A stretch of 64,000 nucleotides of DNA from Aquibium carbonis (GTDB lineage: Bacteria; Pseudomonadota; Alphaproteobacteria; Rhizobiales; Rhizobiaceae). Each line of letters starts with the position of its first letter. Position 1 is the stretch's first letter. The position numbers were made by a program, and so were the translations under genes. Where the stretch lies: assembly GCF_003970795.1 (NCBI RefSeq), contig NZ_RWKW01000030.1, positions 1-64,000 of the forward strand. Direction: 5' to 3'. The notes under the pieces were generated by a model, which ran no database searches, was not told the DNA's origin, and was given only the letters and a program-made list of their open reading frames with translations. Below, one piece after another: positions 51,434 through 62,900 of this stretch.

Positions 51434-53650
51434 TCACGCCGCCTTCTTCGTCGCCTTGTAGGGGTCGAAGCGGCCGTAGAAGGTCTGGCCTTTCTCCGCC
51501 ATCTCGGCCAGAAGTTTCGGCGCCTTGTACTGCGGGCCGTACTTCTTCTGCAGCTTCTTTGACAGCGCCACGAACTCCGCCACGCCCATGCCCTCGATGT
51601 AGGACAGTGCGCCGCCCGTATAGGGCGCGAAACCGAAGGCGAGGATCGAGCCGACGTCGGCCTCGCGCGGGTCGGTGACGATGCCTTCCTCCATCACGCG
51701 GGCGGCCTCCAGCGCGATCGTCACGAGGAAGCGCTGCTTGAGCTCCTCGACGTCGATCCTGTCGGGGTTCTGCTGCTTGTAGAGGTCCTTGAGGCCGGGC
51801 CAGAGATGCTTCTTGGCGGGCTTCGCGGGATAGTCGTAGAAGCCCTTGCCGTTCTTGCGGCCGTGGCGGCCGTGCTTGTCGACCATGCTGTTGATCAGCG
51901 CGAACTGGTCCTGGTCGACGGCCTTCTCGCCCAGATCCTTGATGGTCTGCTTCATGATCTTCTGCGCGAGGTCGATCGCGGTCTCATCGGTCAGCGCCAG
52001 CGGCCCGACCGGCATGCCGGCCATCTTGGCAGAGTTCTCGATCATCGCCGGCGGAACGCCCTCGATCAGCATCTGGAAGGCTTCGGCCATGTAGCGCAGC
52101 ACGCAGCGATTGACATAGAAGCCGCGCGTGTCGTTGACGACGATCGGCGTCTTCTTGATCGCCCGCACGTAGTCGATGGCGACCGCCAGCGCCTTGTCCT
52201 CGGTCTTCTTGCCGAGGATGATCTCGACCAGCATCATCCGGTCGACCGGCGAGAAGAAGTGGATGCCGATGAAATTCTTCGGCCGCGACGAGTTCTTGGC
52301 CAGCCCGGTGATCGGGATGGTCGAGGTGTTGGAGGCGAAGATCGCGTCCTTGGCAATCACGGCCTCGGCCTTCTCGGTCACGCCCTTCTTGATCTCCGAA
52401 TCCTCGAAGACGGCCTCCACGATCAGGTCGCAGCCGTCGAGCTGCGCGTAATCGTCGGTGGGAGTGATCAGCGACAGGAGCTTGTCCTTCTCCTCCGCCG
52501 TGGCGCGGCCCTTCTTCACGGCGTCCGTGATCAGGCCTTCCGAATGCGCCTTGCCCTTCTCGGCGGCGGCCATGTCGCGGTCGAGCAGCACGACCGGGAT
52601 GCCGGCCTTGGCGGTGACGTAGGCGATGCCCGCGCCCATGAAGCCCGCGCCGAGCACGCCGATCTTCTGGAACTTGGTCTCCGGCACACCGGCCGGCCGG
52701 CGCGCGCCCTTGTTCAGTTCCTGCAGCGAGATGAACAGCGAGCGGATCATCATCGCCGCCTCGGTCGTCTGCATGATCTCGGTGAAGTAGCGCTGCTCGA
52801 TCTTCAGCGCGGTGTCGAAGGGCACCAGCAGGCCTTCATAGACGCATTTCAGGATCGCGCTCGCAGCCGGATAGTTGCCGTAGGTCTCGCGGCGCAGGAT
52901 GGCGATGGCCGGCGGGAAGAGGTTGGCGCCGGCGGCCGAGTAGACGGGACCGCCCGGCAGCTTGAAGCCCTTGACGTCCCACGGCGCGACGGCCTTCAAC
53001 CCGCCCTTGATCAGGCCCTTGGCCGTCTCGACCAGCGCGTCGGGCGCGGCAATCTCGGTGATCAGGCCCATCTGCTTGGCCTTCTTCGGCGACAGCGACT
53101 GGCCGGAGGTGAGCATCTGCAGCGCGCCCTGCGTATCGGTGAGCCTGGGCACCCGCTGCGTGCCGCCGGCACCCGGAAACAGGCCGACCTTCACTTCGGG
53201 CAAGCCCATCTTCACCTTGTCGGAATCGGCCGCCACGCGGGCGTGACAGGCGAGCGACAGTTCGAAGGCGCCGCCCATGCAGGTGCCGTTGATGGCCGAG
53301 ACCCAGGGCTTGCCGCAGGTCTCGAGCTTGCGGAACAGCCAGTTCATCCGGCCGGCACCCTCGAACAGCATCTTGATCGCCGCGTCGGGATCGTTTGCCT
53401 TCTCGTCCTTGAACAGCTTCAGCATGCGCTGGAGCATTGTCAGGTCGGCGCCGCCCGAAAAACTGTCCTTGCCGGACGTGACGACGGCGCCCTTGATCGT
53501 GTCGTCGGCGACCACCTGGTCGATGATCTCGTCGAGTTCGTTCATCACCTCCTCGGTGAAGACGTTCATCGACTTGCCGGGCATGTCCCAGGTGACGAGG
53601 GCGATGCCGTCGGCATCGGTTTCGATTTTGAAGTTGGTGTAGTCAGCCAT
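51434..53650 (-). CDS. fadB: Fatty acid oxidation complex alpha subunit (enoyl-CoA hydratase/3-hydroxyacyl-CoA dehydrogenase)
   Basis: This 738-residue bifunctional enzyme has an N-terminal crotonase domain (oxyanion loop GGADLTML, catalytic Glu in ELSLACHARVAADSDKV and in LPEVKVGLFPGAGGTQR), then an NAD-binding domain (GVLGAGFMGAGIAYVTAKAG near residue 333) and a dehydrogenase domain with IHFFSPVDRMMLVEI and two C-terminal 3HCDH repeats. It carries out the hydration and second oxidation of beta-oxidation. A thiolase gene lies just upstream on the same strand. fadJ would be an equal name. Confidence 0.93.
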   Translation of the reverse strand: MADYTNFKIETDADGIALVTWDMPGKSMNVFTEEVMNELDEIIDQVVADDTIKGAVVTSGKDSFSGGADLTMLQRMLKLFKDEKANDPDAAIKMLFEGAGRMNWLFRKLETCGKPWVSAINGTCMGGAFELSLACHARVAADSDKVKMGLPEVKVGLFPGAGGTQRVPRLTDTQGALQMLTSGQSLSPKKAKQMGLITEIAAPDALVETAKGLIKGGLKAVAPWDVKGFKLPGGPVYSAAGANLFPPAIAILRRETYGNYPAASAILKCVYEGLLVPFDTALKIEQRYFTEIMQTTEAAMMIRSLFISLQELNKGARRPAGVPETKFQKIGVLGAGFMGAGIAYVTAKAGIPVVLLDRDMAAAEKGKAHSEGLITDAVKKGRATAEEKDKLLSLITPTDDYAQLDGCDLIVEAVFEDSEIKKGVTEKAEAVIAKDAIFASNTSTIPITGLAKNSSRPKNFIGIHFFSPVDRMMLVEIILGKKTEDKALAVAIDYVRAIKKTPIVVNDTRGFYVNRCVLRYMAEAFQMLIEGVPPAMIENSAKMAGMPVGPLALTDETAIDLAQKIMKQTIKDLGEKAVDQDQFALINSMVDKHGRHGRKNGKGFYDYPAKPAKKHLWPGLKDLYKQQNPDRIDVEELKQRFLVTIALEAARVMEEGIVTDPREADVGSILAFGFAPYTGGALSYIEGMGVAEFVALSKKLQKKYGPQYKAPKLLAEMAEKGQTFYGRFDPYKATKKAA

Positions 53651-53684
53651 TGGAGAAATTCCTCCGAAAGAATTCAGGGAAGCT

Positions 53685-53804
53685 CCCTCACCCGGCTCGC
53701 TCCGCTCGCCACCCTCTCCCCGCTGGGGAGAGGAGGTGCAGGCTTCGCGGCCGCTCTCTTCTCCCCACCGGGGAGAAGGTGGCCCGGAGGGCCGGATGAG
53801 GGGG
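53685..53804. repeat. Hyphomicrobiales intergenic palindromic element (RIME-like)
   Basis: About 120 bp with two palindromes: CTCTCCCCGCTGGGGAGAG and TTCTCCCCACCGGGGAGAA, bordered by CCCTCACCCGGCTCGCTC and a GGCCGGATGAGGGG end. This is the known architecture of the rhizobial RIME-type mosaic repeat. It separates the thiolase and fadB-like genes. Confidence 0.75.
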
Positions 53805-53813
53805 CCGTCGAAA

Positions 53814-55022
<1,209 letters not shown>

Positions 55023-55200
55023 CGGAAGTCTCCTCTTTGGTGCGGCCGCTCACGGGCTGCCGCTGGTTCGTATTCGTCATTCTTGCGGCGGGCTGGCCCC
55101 GAAGGCCCTCTGCCTGCCGACAAATCCTCTTCGTCGATCCGGGTCAGGCCCGGACGGGGCGGCTCGTCGCCACCGATATGGGCGCGGCGCGGTGCGCGAT

Positions 55201-55656
55201 CTACCCTTGCGGCTCGACCGTCACCACGGTCGTGACCGAATTGGCGATGAAGCAGGCCTCGTGCGCCTTGTGGTGCAGGTCCACCAGCAGCGCCGCATCC
55301 GCCACGACATCGACGGCGGGCCGCAGCGTGACTTTGAGGATGGCCATGCGCCCCTCGGCATTCTTGCCCAGCTCGCCCACGGCGCTATCCCGGTAGGACT
55401 GAACGTCGAGCCCGGCGCGCCGTGCGAAATCGAGAAACCAGAGCATGTGGCAGGAGGCCAGCGAGGCGACGAACATCTCCTCGGGGTCGACCGCCATTTC
55501 CGACGAGAACTGCGCCGGCACGTTCTGCGGCGCGCCCGACGCCTGGATCGTCGTGCCGCCGTCGAAGGCGATCTCGTGCACGCGGGTGTAGCGGCCCAGC
55601 GTGAAGTGGTCGTCCTCGTCCTGCTTCCATCTGATCGTGGCGGTGTGCTCGGACAT
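55201..55656 (-). CDS. OsmC family protein
   Basis: This 151-residue OsmC-fold protein has two cysteines at family positions: LASLASCHMLWFLDFAR near residue 79 and HHKAHEACFIANSV near residue 136. The N-terminus HTATIRWKQDEDDHFTLGRY is like YhfA/Ohr relatives. It starts five bases after the stop of the acyl-CoA dehydrogenase gene, so it belongs to the fatty-acid oxidation transcript. A role in removing lipid hydroperoxides that arise from acyl-CoA oxidation is plausible but unproven. Confidence 0.82.
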   Translation of the reverse strand: MSEHTATIRWKQDEDDHFTLGRYTRVHEIAFDGGTTIQASGAPQNVPAQFSSEMAVDPEEMFVASLASCHMLWFLDFARRAGLDVQSYRDSAVGELGKNAEGRMAILKVTLRPAVDVVADAALLVDLHHKAHEACFIANSVTTVVTVEPQG

Positions 55657-55661
55657 GACGC

Positions 55662-56834
55662 TTACAGCCCCCGCGCGATCAAAAGCTTCATTATCTCGTT
55701 GGTGCCGCCATAGATGCGCTGCACCCGGGCGTCGCGCCACATGCGCGCGATGGCGTACTCGTTCATGAAGCCGTAGCCGCCATGCAGCTGCACGCACTCG
55801 TCCATCACCTTGCCCTGGAGGTCCGACAGCCAGTACTTGGCCATCGAGGCGGTCGACGGGTCGAGGCCGCCGGCGACGTGGCGGGCCACGCAGTCATTGT
55901 AGAAGACGCGGCCGACGGTCGCCTCGGTCTTCAGCTCGGCGAGCTTGAACTGGGTGTTCTGGAAGTCGATGACCGCCTTGCCGAAGGCCTTGCGCTCCTT
56001 GACGTAGTCGATGGTCAGCGCCAGCGCCTTCTCGACCGCCGCGATCGCCGTGCCGCCGATCTGGAGGCGCTCCTGCGGCAATTGCTGCATCAGCTGGACG
56101 AAGCCCTGCCCTTCCTCGGTACCGAGCAGGTTCGAGGTCGGCACGCGCACGTCGTCGAAGAACAGTTCCGACGTGTCGTTCGACTTCAGCCCGACCTTGT
56201 CGAGGTTGCGGCCGCGGCGGAAGCCCTCGACCTCGTCGGTTTCGATGACGATCAGCGAGGTCCCCTTGGCGCCCCGGGCTGGGTCGGTCTTGGTGACGAC
56301 GACGATCAGGTTGGCGAGCTGACCGTTGGTGATGAAGGTCTTGGAGCCGTTGATGCGATAGTGGTTGCCGTCCTTCTCCGCCCGGGTCTTGATGCCCTGG
56401 AGATCGGAGCCCGCGCCCGGCTCGGTCATGGCGATGGCGCCGATGAGTTCGCCGGTCGCCATCCTCGGCAGCCACTTCCTCTTCTGCTCTTCCGAGCCGT
56501 AGTGGAGGATGTAGGGCGCCACGATCGAGTTGTGCAGCGCGATCCCGAAGCCGTCGACGCCGACATGGCTGATCGCCTCGATGATCGCGCTCTCATGCGC
56601 ATAGGTGCCGCCCGACCCACCATACTCTTCCGGCATCGAGGCGCAGAGAAGGCCGTTCTCGCCGGCCTTTTTCCAGCTTTCGCGGTCGAAGATCTCGGCC
56701 TTCTCGAATTCCTCGTAGCGGGGCGCGATCTCGGCCTCGAGGAACTTCGTCGCCATGTCGTAGAGCATCGCCACGTCCTCGCCGGCCCAGGCGGGCTGCG
56801 GCAAGCCGAGAACGGATGCGGGGCTGGTGGTCAT
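55662..56834 (-). CDS. Acyl-CoA dehydrogenase
   Basis: The 390-residue flavoenzyme has AMTEPGAGSDLQGIKTRAEKDGNHYRINGSKTFITNG for FAD and substrate binding, QLPQERLQIGGTAIAAVEKAL, and the catalytic base in QRIYGGTNEIMKLLIARGL near the C-terminus. It oxidises an acyl-CoA to the 2-enoyl-CoA and passes electrons to ETF. Chain-length preference is not visible. The ATG at 56834 has a strong GAGGAGA site. It leads an operon with the OsmC gene. Confidence 0.92.
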   Translation of the reverse strand: MTTSPASVLGLPQPAWAGEDVAMLYDMATKFLEAEIAPRYEEFEKAEIFDRESWKKAGENGLLCASMPEEYGGSGGTYAHESAIIEAISHVGVDGFGIALHNSIVAPYILHYGSEEQKRKWLPRMATGELIGAIAMTEPGAGSDLQGIKTRAEKDGNHYRINGSKTFITNGQLANLIVVVTKTDPARGAKGTSLIVIETDEVEGFRRGRNLDKVGLKSNDTSELFFDDVRVPTSNLLGTEEGQGFVQLMQQLPQERLQIGGTAIAAVEKALALTIDYVKERKAFGKAVIDFQNTQFKLAELKTEATVGRVFYNDCVARHVAGGLDPSTASMAKYWLSDLQGKVMDECVQLHGGYGFMNEYAIARMWRDARVQRIYGGTNEIMKLLIARGL

Positions 56835-56968
56835 GCAGGTCTCCTCCTCGCGGACGTCGGCGAAAACGTTCAAGTGTGAACATTATCGCTCTTGTGAAGG
56901 CCCTGCGCAAGCGGGGCGTTCATCGATACCGCGCCCTGCTACGGCAGGACGCGGTCGCGTCGACCGTT

Positions 56969-58765
56969 TTAGAACGCCTCGGCCGGCAGCGCCATCATCG
57001 TCTCGGCGCCCGTCGACAGGCGGGCAAGATGCGCCGACGTTTCCGGCATCACACGCTCCATGTAGTAGCGCGCCGTCACCAGCTTCGTCTCGTAGAAGGC
57101 CGAGGAGCCGTTGGCGCCGGCGGCGAGCTTGGCCTGCGCAGTCTTGGCCATCTGGCCCCACATGTACCCGAGCGCGACGAGACCGAAGAGATGCATGTAG
57201 TCGGTCGAGGCCGCACCCGCATTGTCGGGGTTGGACAGGCCGTTCTGCACCAGCCACATGGTCGCCGCCTGCAGGTCGTTGAGGCCCTTCTTGAGCGGCT
57301 TGGTCAGCGGCGCCATCTTCTCGTTCGAGCGGTTTTCCTCGCAGAAGTCGCCGACCTCCTTGAAGAAGGCCTGCACCGCGCGGCCGCCATTGGCGCCGAG
57401 CTTGCGACCAACGAGATCGAGCGCCTGGATGCCGTTGGCGCCTTCGTAGATCATGGCGATGCGGGCATCGCGCACGAACTGGCTCATGCCCCATTCCTCG
57501 ATATAGCCGTGGCCGCCATAGACCTGCTGCGCCATCACGGCGTGCTCGAAGCCCTTGTCGGTCAGAACGCCCTTGATGATGGGCGTCATCAGGCCCATGT
57601 GGTCGTCCGCCTGCTGGCGCTCCGCCTCATCGCCCGAACGGTGCGCCACGTCCGACTTGATCGCGGTCCACAGGATCAGCGCGCGGCCGGCCTCGTTGAA
57701 GGCCTTCATCGTCATCAGCTTGCGGCGGATGTCGGGGTGGACGATGATCGGATCCGCCTTCTTGTCCTTGTCCTTCGCGCCAGTCAGCGACCGGCCCTGG
57801 ATTCGCTCGCGGGCATAGTTGGCGGCGTTCTGGTAGGCGATTTCGGAAACTGAGAGGCCCTGCAGACCAACGCCGAGGCGAGCCTCGTTCATCATCACGA
57901 ACATGGCCTTCAGGCCGCCGTTCTCGGCGCCGATCAGATGGCCGATCGCCTCGTCGTAATTCATGACGCAGGTGGCGTTGCCGTGGATGCCCATCTTCTC
58001 CTCGATGGAGCCGCAGGACACGCCGTTCCCCTCGCCCGGATTGCCGTCGGCATCGAGCTTGAACTTCGGAACGATGAACAGCGAGATGCCCTTCACGCCT
58101 TCCGGCGCGCCCTCGATGCGAGCAAGGACGAGGTGGATGATGTTCTCGGCCATGTCATGGTCGCCGGCCGAGATGAAGATCTTCTGGCCGGAGATCTTGT
58201 AGGAACCGTCGCCGGCCGGAACCGCCTTGGTGCGCAGAAGGCCGAGATCGGTGCCGCAATGCGGCTCCGTCAGGTTCATCGTGCCGGTCCACACGCCTTC
58301 GGCCATCTTCGGGACGAAGGTCTGCTTCTGCTCTTCCGAACCATGAGCCAGGATGGCAGCGATCGCGCCTTGGGTCAGCCCGGGATACATCATCAGAGCC
58401 ATGTTGGCCGATGAGAGAAATTCGCCGACCGCCGAATGCACCGTGTATGGAAGGCCCTGCCCACCATACTCGGCCGGAACGGCGAGCGACATCCAGCCGC
58501 CCTCGCAATATTGCTGGAAGGCCTCCTTGAAGCCCTTCGGCGTGGTGATGGAACCGTCCTCGTGGCGAACGCAGCCTTCCTGGTCGCCCGAGAGGTTCAG
58601 CGGATGCATGACGTTTTCGGCGAGCTTCGCGCCTTCCGCCAGAATTGCCTCCAGCACGTCGGGCGTGGCGTCCGAAAATCCGGGAAGGTTGGAATAGCGC
58701 TCGTAGCCGAGCACTTCGTTGAGAACGAACAGCGTGTCCTTTACCGGAGCGCGGTAGCTGGGCAT
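56969..58765 (-). CDS. Large acyl-CoA dehydrogenase (DmdC/FadE-like, with extra C-terminal domain)
   Basis: This 598-residue dehydrogenase is longer than the usual 380-400. It has [38 protein letters not shown], the catalytic Glu in [20 protein letters not shown], and a C-terminal helical extension of about 130 residues, as in DmdC (methylmercaptopropionyl-CoA dehydrogenase) and related enzymes. The true substrate may be a short or branched acyl-CoA. A 22-bp palindrome 79 bases upstream of its start and a MerR-type gene beyond predict LiuR-like control. The ATG at 58765 has GGAGGAT close upstream. Confidence 0.88.
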   Translation of the reverse strand: MPSYRAPVKDTLFVLNEVLGYERYSNLPGFSDATPDVLEAILAEGAKLAENVMHPLNLSGDQEGCVRHEDGSITTPKGFKEAFQQYCEGGWMSLAVPAEYGGQGLPYTVHSAVGEFLSSANMALMMYPGLTQGAIAAILAHGSEEQKQTFVPKMAEGVWTGTMNLTEPHCGTDLGLLRTKAVPAGDGSYKISGQKIFISAGDHDMAENIIHLVLARIEGAPEGVKGISLFIVPKFKLDADGNPGEGNGVSCGSIEEKMGIHGNATCVMNYDEAIGHLIGAENGGLKAMFVMMNEARLGVGLQGLSVSEIAYQNAANYARERIQGRSLTGAKDKDKKADPIIVHPDIRRKLMTMKAFNEAGRALILWTAIKSDVAHRSGDEAERQQADDHMGLMTPIIKGVLTDKGFEHAVMAQQVYGGHGYIEEWGMSQFVRDARIAMIYEGANGIQALDLVGRKLGANGGRAVQAFFKEVGDFCEENRSNEKMAPLTKPLKKGLNDLQAATMWLVQNGLSNPDNAGAASTDYMHLFGLVALGYMWGQMAKTAQAKLAAGANGSSAFYETKLVTARYYMERVMPETSAHLARLSTGAETMMALPAEAF

Positions 58766-58843
58766 GGTATCCTCCAGAATAGAGTCAGGGGCGCCCACAC
58801 GCACGGGAAGGCGTCCAATCTCGCTGGGCCGTGACGTATCAAA

Positions 58844-58865
58844 TATTGACGTTTGCGTAAACGTC
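58844..58865. promoter_or_regulatory. LiuR/MerR-type operator
   Basis: A 22-bp palindrome begins TTGACGTTTGCG and ends TAAACGTCAA, 20 of 22 positions symmetric. It lies between the MerR-family gene and the acyl-CoA dehydrogenase it should control, 79 bases before that start. It resembles the LiuR sites known before leucine and fatty-acid degradation genes. Confidence 0.7.
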
Positions 58866-58976
58866 AATTCCACATCGGCATCTTTATTTTTTCCCACCCG
58901 GACGCAAAACGGCGACCCGAAGGCCGCCGTTGGAAGGTCGCAGTAACCAGGAAGACGATGCCGCAAACCGCGACAA

Positions 58977-59432
58977 TCAGGCAGCCGACTGGCGCTGCCG
59001 CTCCTCGAGCGTCCCGCGAACCACCTCCATGGCGGCGCGGAGCTGGGAGATGGCATCCTCGATCGACTCGCGCTGCTTCTCCAGGCGCGAAAGCTGCTTC
59101 TCCGACTTTTCGAGCGCGACGCGCAGCTGCTTGGCGTTGGTCCCCTGAGGATCGTAGAGGTCCATCATCTGCTTCACCTCGCGCAGCGAGAAGCCGACGT
59201 TGCGGCCAAGCAGGATGAGCCGCAGCCGGGCGCGCTCGCGCCGCGAGTACAGGCGCATGCTGCCCTCACGCTTGGGCTGCAGCAGCCCCTTGTCCTCATA
59301 GAAGCGCAGGGTCCGCAGCGAGACGTCGAACTCCTTGGCCATGTCCCCGATCCGCATCAGATCGTCGTCGGACTCGCAAAAGGCATCGGATGCATTGGTC
59401 ATGGCCTCGATGGCCGAGACGGACTTCATCAT
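58977..59432 (-). CDS. MerR family regulator (LiuR/FadR-like)
   Basis: The 151-residue protein has the MerR winged helix ([45 protein letters not shown]) and a long C-terminal coiled coil ([31 protein letters not shown]) for dimerisation. It lacks the metal-binding cysteines of MerR/CueR, consistent with LiuR-type regulators that respond to acyl-CoA or amino-acid intermediates. It stands upstream of the acyl-CoA dehydrogenase genes on the same strand. The first of two adjacent ATGs is used; MTNASDAF at 59402 is an alternative. Confidence 0.87.
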   Translation of the reverse strand: MMKSVSAIEAMTNASDAFCESDDDLMRIGDMAKEFDVSLRTLRFYEDKGLLQPKREGSMRLYSRRERARLRLILLGRNVGFSLREVKQMMDLYDPQGTNAKQLRVALEKSEKQLSRLEKQRESIEDAISQLRAAMEVVRGTLEERQRQSAA

Positions 59433-59922
59433 GATCAGTGGTTCCTTCGGCGTGTCCGGCCCATGGCTCGGCGCACGCAAATCGGGGCCCTTGGGGCCAG
59501 TTTTTCTTCTTTGTTCAGATAGCCTGAAACAACGGCCTCAAAGCACGCACAGGCGTATGGCCACTCAGCATGGCGCGCACATAGTAGCCCTTGCGAATGA
59601 ACGCAATTCAAGTTTGGACACAAACTGTTTCAAACCGAAACAGGGTAGCGCCGCTTTGGGCCGAGCCCACGACCTTCGGTGCGCGAAAACTTAAGGTTGG
59701 TTAACGGCTTGTTTACCACGTTGGGGGAATGGTTGGGCGTCGATTTTCCCGTAGGTATCCTGTCTCGCGTTCCTCACGGCCGTTTGCACCGAAAAGAGGG
59801 CTGGGCGCGATGTTCACCGAAGCGACTGATGCCTGCGCAGGATCGATGGCGGCGCCGACGCTGCAAGTCGGTCGCTGGACGCCGGGGCAGGTCTCGGGAA
59901 ATCCATACGAACAGGCGTTTCG
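59433..59922. other. 490-base gap before the podJ-like gene
   Basis: No gene is evident. It holds an inverted repeat AGTTTG-GACA-CAAACT at 59611-59626, probably part of the MerR gene promoter region, and the CtrA-like box at 59701-59715. The rest shows no feature I can support. Confidence 0.5.
59701..59715 (+). promoter_or_regulatory. CtrA-like box
   Basis: TTAACGGCTTGTTTA fits TTAA-N7-TTAA with one mismatch, and another TTAA stands at 59691. It lies about 210 bases upstream of the podJ-like start. CtrA control of polarity genes is common in this class, but a single imperfect box is weak evidence. Confidence 0.4.
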
Positions 59923-62900
59923 ATGAGCAACAACCGGTCCTTTCTCGATACTTTGAATGCGGGTCGACAGCGCCGGACGCACGCGTCGCTGGACGACCTG
60001 AATCGCACCCTGGAGGACCTCGAAAACCGCTTCGGTTCCATGCAGCAGGGCCGTGCCGGCCCCGATGGCGCGGATCGGCGCGCCCGTCGCCTGGCAGACA
60101 CGGTGCCCGCGCGCGAGCCACGAGCCGACCGCGTCTTGACGTCGCCCCCCCCTGAACGGCGCTCGGCCGAAGCGTCGACGCTTGCCAGGAAGGCGGACGA
60201 CAACGCTGCGGCGATCGGCTCGCTGCGGCGCGAGATCGAACGCTCAAGGCAGCAGGCAGCAGGCGTGGGTTCACTCTCGGGCCTGTCCGAAGAGCTGAAG
60301 GCCCTGCGCGAGGACATGCGGCTGCATATGTCCACCGGCATGCGCCAGGAGTTCGACGCGTTGCGCGACGATCTCGGCCGCACCGCCGTCCAGCCGCAAA
60401 CGGCTGCCGAAGGCCGAGAACTCGCGGCGGAGATGGAGCGTCTTTCGAGCGCCATCAACTCGATGGCGAGCCGCAGCGATGATCGCGGCCTGGAGATGCT
60501 TCGTTCCGAAATGGAGCAGGTGCGCGCAACGCTGGCCGAACTGGCTCGCGAGGATACTGTCCGTTCGATCGACGATCGCTGGTCGCAGTTCGAGAAACGC
60601 GCGGGCATTCGAAACGTCCCGGACCCGGCCATCCATGCCCTGACCCAGCGACTGGAGCAGATCGGCGAAGCAATCGGCAATCTGCCTGATTCGCGCGCCT
60701 TGCGGTCGCTGGACGAGAAAGTGCGCACGCTGGCCACCGCCGTCGACCACTTTTCGCACCAGTCCACCACCCCGGTCCATTCATTCGAGACCATCGAGCA
60801 GCGGCTCGACGAAATCTCGCGGGCGATCGTGGCGTCGACCGTTTCCGGCCGTTCCATGCCGGCAGAGCCCTTCGAGCGCATCGAGGCCCGCATCTCGGCG
60901 CTGGCCCAGCAGATCGACGACATGTCGTCCGAGGGCGTCGCCGGAGAGCTTCTCGACCGAATGAGCGGCTTGTCGCAGCGCGTCGAAGACATCGCGATCC
61001 AGGCAGCGCTTCCCGAAAAGGCGATCGAGCGCCTCGGGCGCCAGATCGGCATCATCTACGACCGGCTGGAGAACGAATCGTCCGGCGCCGAGCGCGAGCG
61101 AATCCTCGACAGCCTGGAGCGGCGCTTTGCCGAGATCGCGGCGCTGTTCGAGGAACGGCAGGAGCGCGCCACCGTGCAGGGCCAAGCGCTGATGCGTGAC
61201 CTGGATCGCCGTCTGGAAGAGATGGCCGACCGTTTCCAGGCAGGCGGCGGCGGTTTGGATGTCGCCTTGCTTCACGCCCTGGACGAAAAATTCGCCGATC
61301 TGTCCAATCGGATCGACAGCGCTCGGGGCGAGAGGACCGATGCCCGACTGCTCGACGCGTTCGAGAGCCGTCTCGAGAGCATCGCCAGCCGCCTCGACGA
61401 GTCCGTCCGTCGCGCCGGTGATCCCGACCCGATCCTGTTACAGGCGCTCGACGAGCGGTTCGCAGATCTGTCCGATCGCATTGACGGCCGCGCCGACGCG
61501 GGAAACGTCTCCGCGCTTCGCGCGCTGGAAGAGCGGCTGGAGACCATTGCCGCCCGGATGGAGGACACGTCGAGGCAGGTCGCCGACATCGATCCGCATT
61601 TGATCCTGGGGCTCGAGAAGCAGTTGGCCGGGCTGACCGCCCATTTGTCGCGGCCAAATGCCAACGCGGCCGAGCTGGAGGATATCGCGCCTCGCCTCGA
61701 TAGCATCGAGCGTTCGCTCTTCGACCAACGCGACGCGATCGTGGCGGCCGCGCAGGACGCGGCGCAGCGCGCCGTGGTCTCTCTGCGCGCCAGCGGCATC
61801 GACGACGAGGACGCGGGCGCGCTCGCGGAGGAACTGCGCACGCTGGAGACGCTCGCCCGGAAGTCCGACGAACGCAACAGCCGCACCTTCGAGGCTATCC
61901 ACGACACGCTGCTGAAAGTCGTCGACCGGCTCGCCTCGCTGGAAATCCGCAACGCCGACATCGCCACGGCCTATCGCAGCCGCATCGACGCGGACGCCGT
62001 GCCGTCTCTCGCGCCGCATTCGGACGAGATGCCGCTGGCCATGTCTTCGGCTGCGTTATCGGCTTCCACCACCCTGTCGGGTGTGGCGTCCGCCATCGCT
62101 CCAGCGCTCCGCCAGCAACCGCCGCACGTCGCCGCCAAGGCTGCAGCGCAGGCCGCCGCGGCATCCTCCGGTGAAGCGGACCAGCCCGCATCGCCGAAGA
62201 AATCTCTCCTCGGTGGTTTTGCCCGCGCCTTCTCCGGACGTAAGGAGGCCAAGGCCGACCCGACGACGCAGCAGGAGCCGACACTGCCGGGAATGCCCGA
62301 GCCGCGGCTCGACGACCCGCTGGAGAGCGCGGTCATCGATCAGCCGCTGGAGCCGGGATCCGGCGCGCCAGACCTCAACGCCATCATGCGGCGCGTGCGC
62401 GACGAACGCGGAACCGCCGCTCCAAGCACCCCGGACGCGGGCGCGACCGGAAAGGCCGACTTCATCGCGGCCGCCCGGCGCGCTGCGCAGGCAGCCGCGG
62501 CGGAAGCGCAGAGTTTCCGCCAGTCGGATGGACCGGATGGCGGCAAGCGAAAGTTCAGCGCCTCCGAGTTCCTGCGCGCCAAGCGCAAGCCGATCCTGAT
62601 GGCCGCCGCGGCGATCATGATGGCGCTCGCCGGCCTGCAACTCGGCAAGGCCTTCTTCAACGACGCCGTGCAGCTTGCCGACAAGTCGGCCGCGCCGGTC
62701 GCCTCCGATGCCTCGTTCGTGGCATCGGCACCGCCGGCCGACCTCTCGTTGCAGAGCGACCAGCCCGACGCGTCGGAAACGAGGACGATCCGTGCCGTCG
62801 ACAAGCCCGCCCAGCCGATCGCGGAAGCATCGGCCGTCGCTGCACCCCTGCCGGCCATGCCGGAGCCAGACGATGTCGCAATGGACGAAACCGGTTCCGG

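Noticed and set aside
59611-59626. Inverted repeat AGTTTG/CAAACT as an independent feature
   Set aside because: Short arms and no clear target gene; mentioned only within the gap entry.
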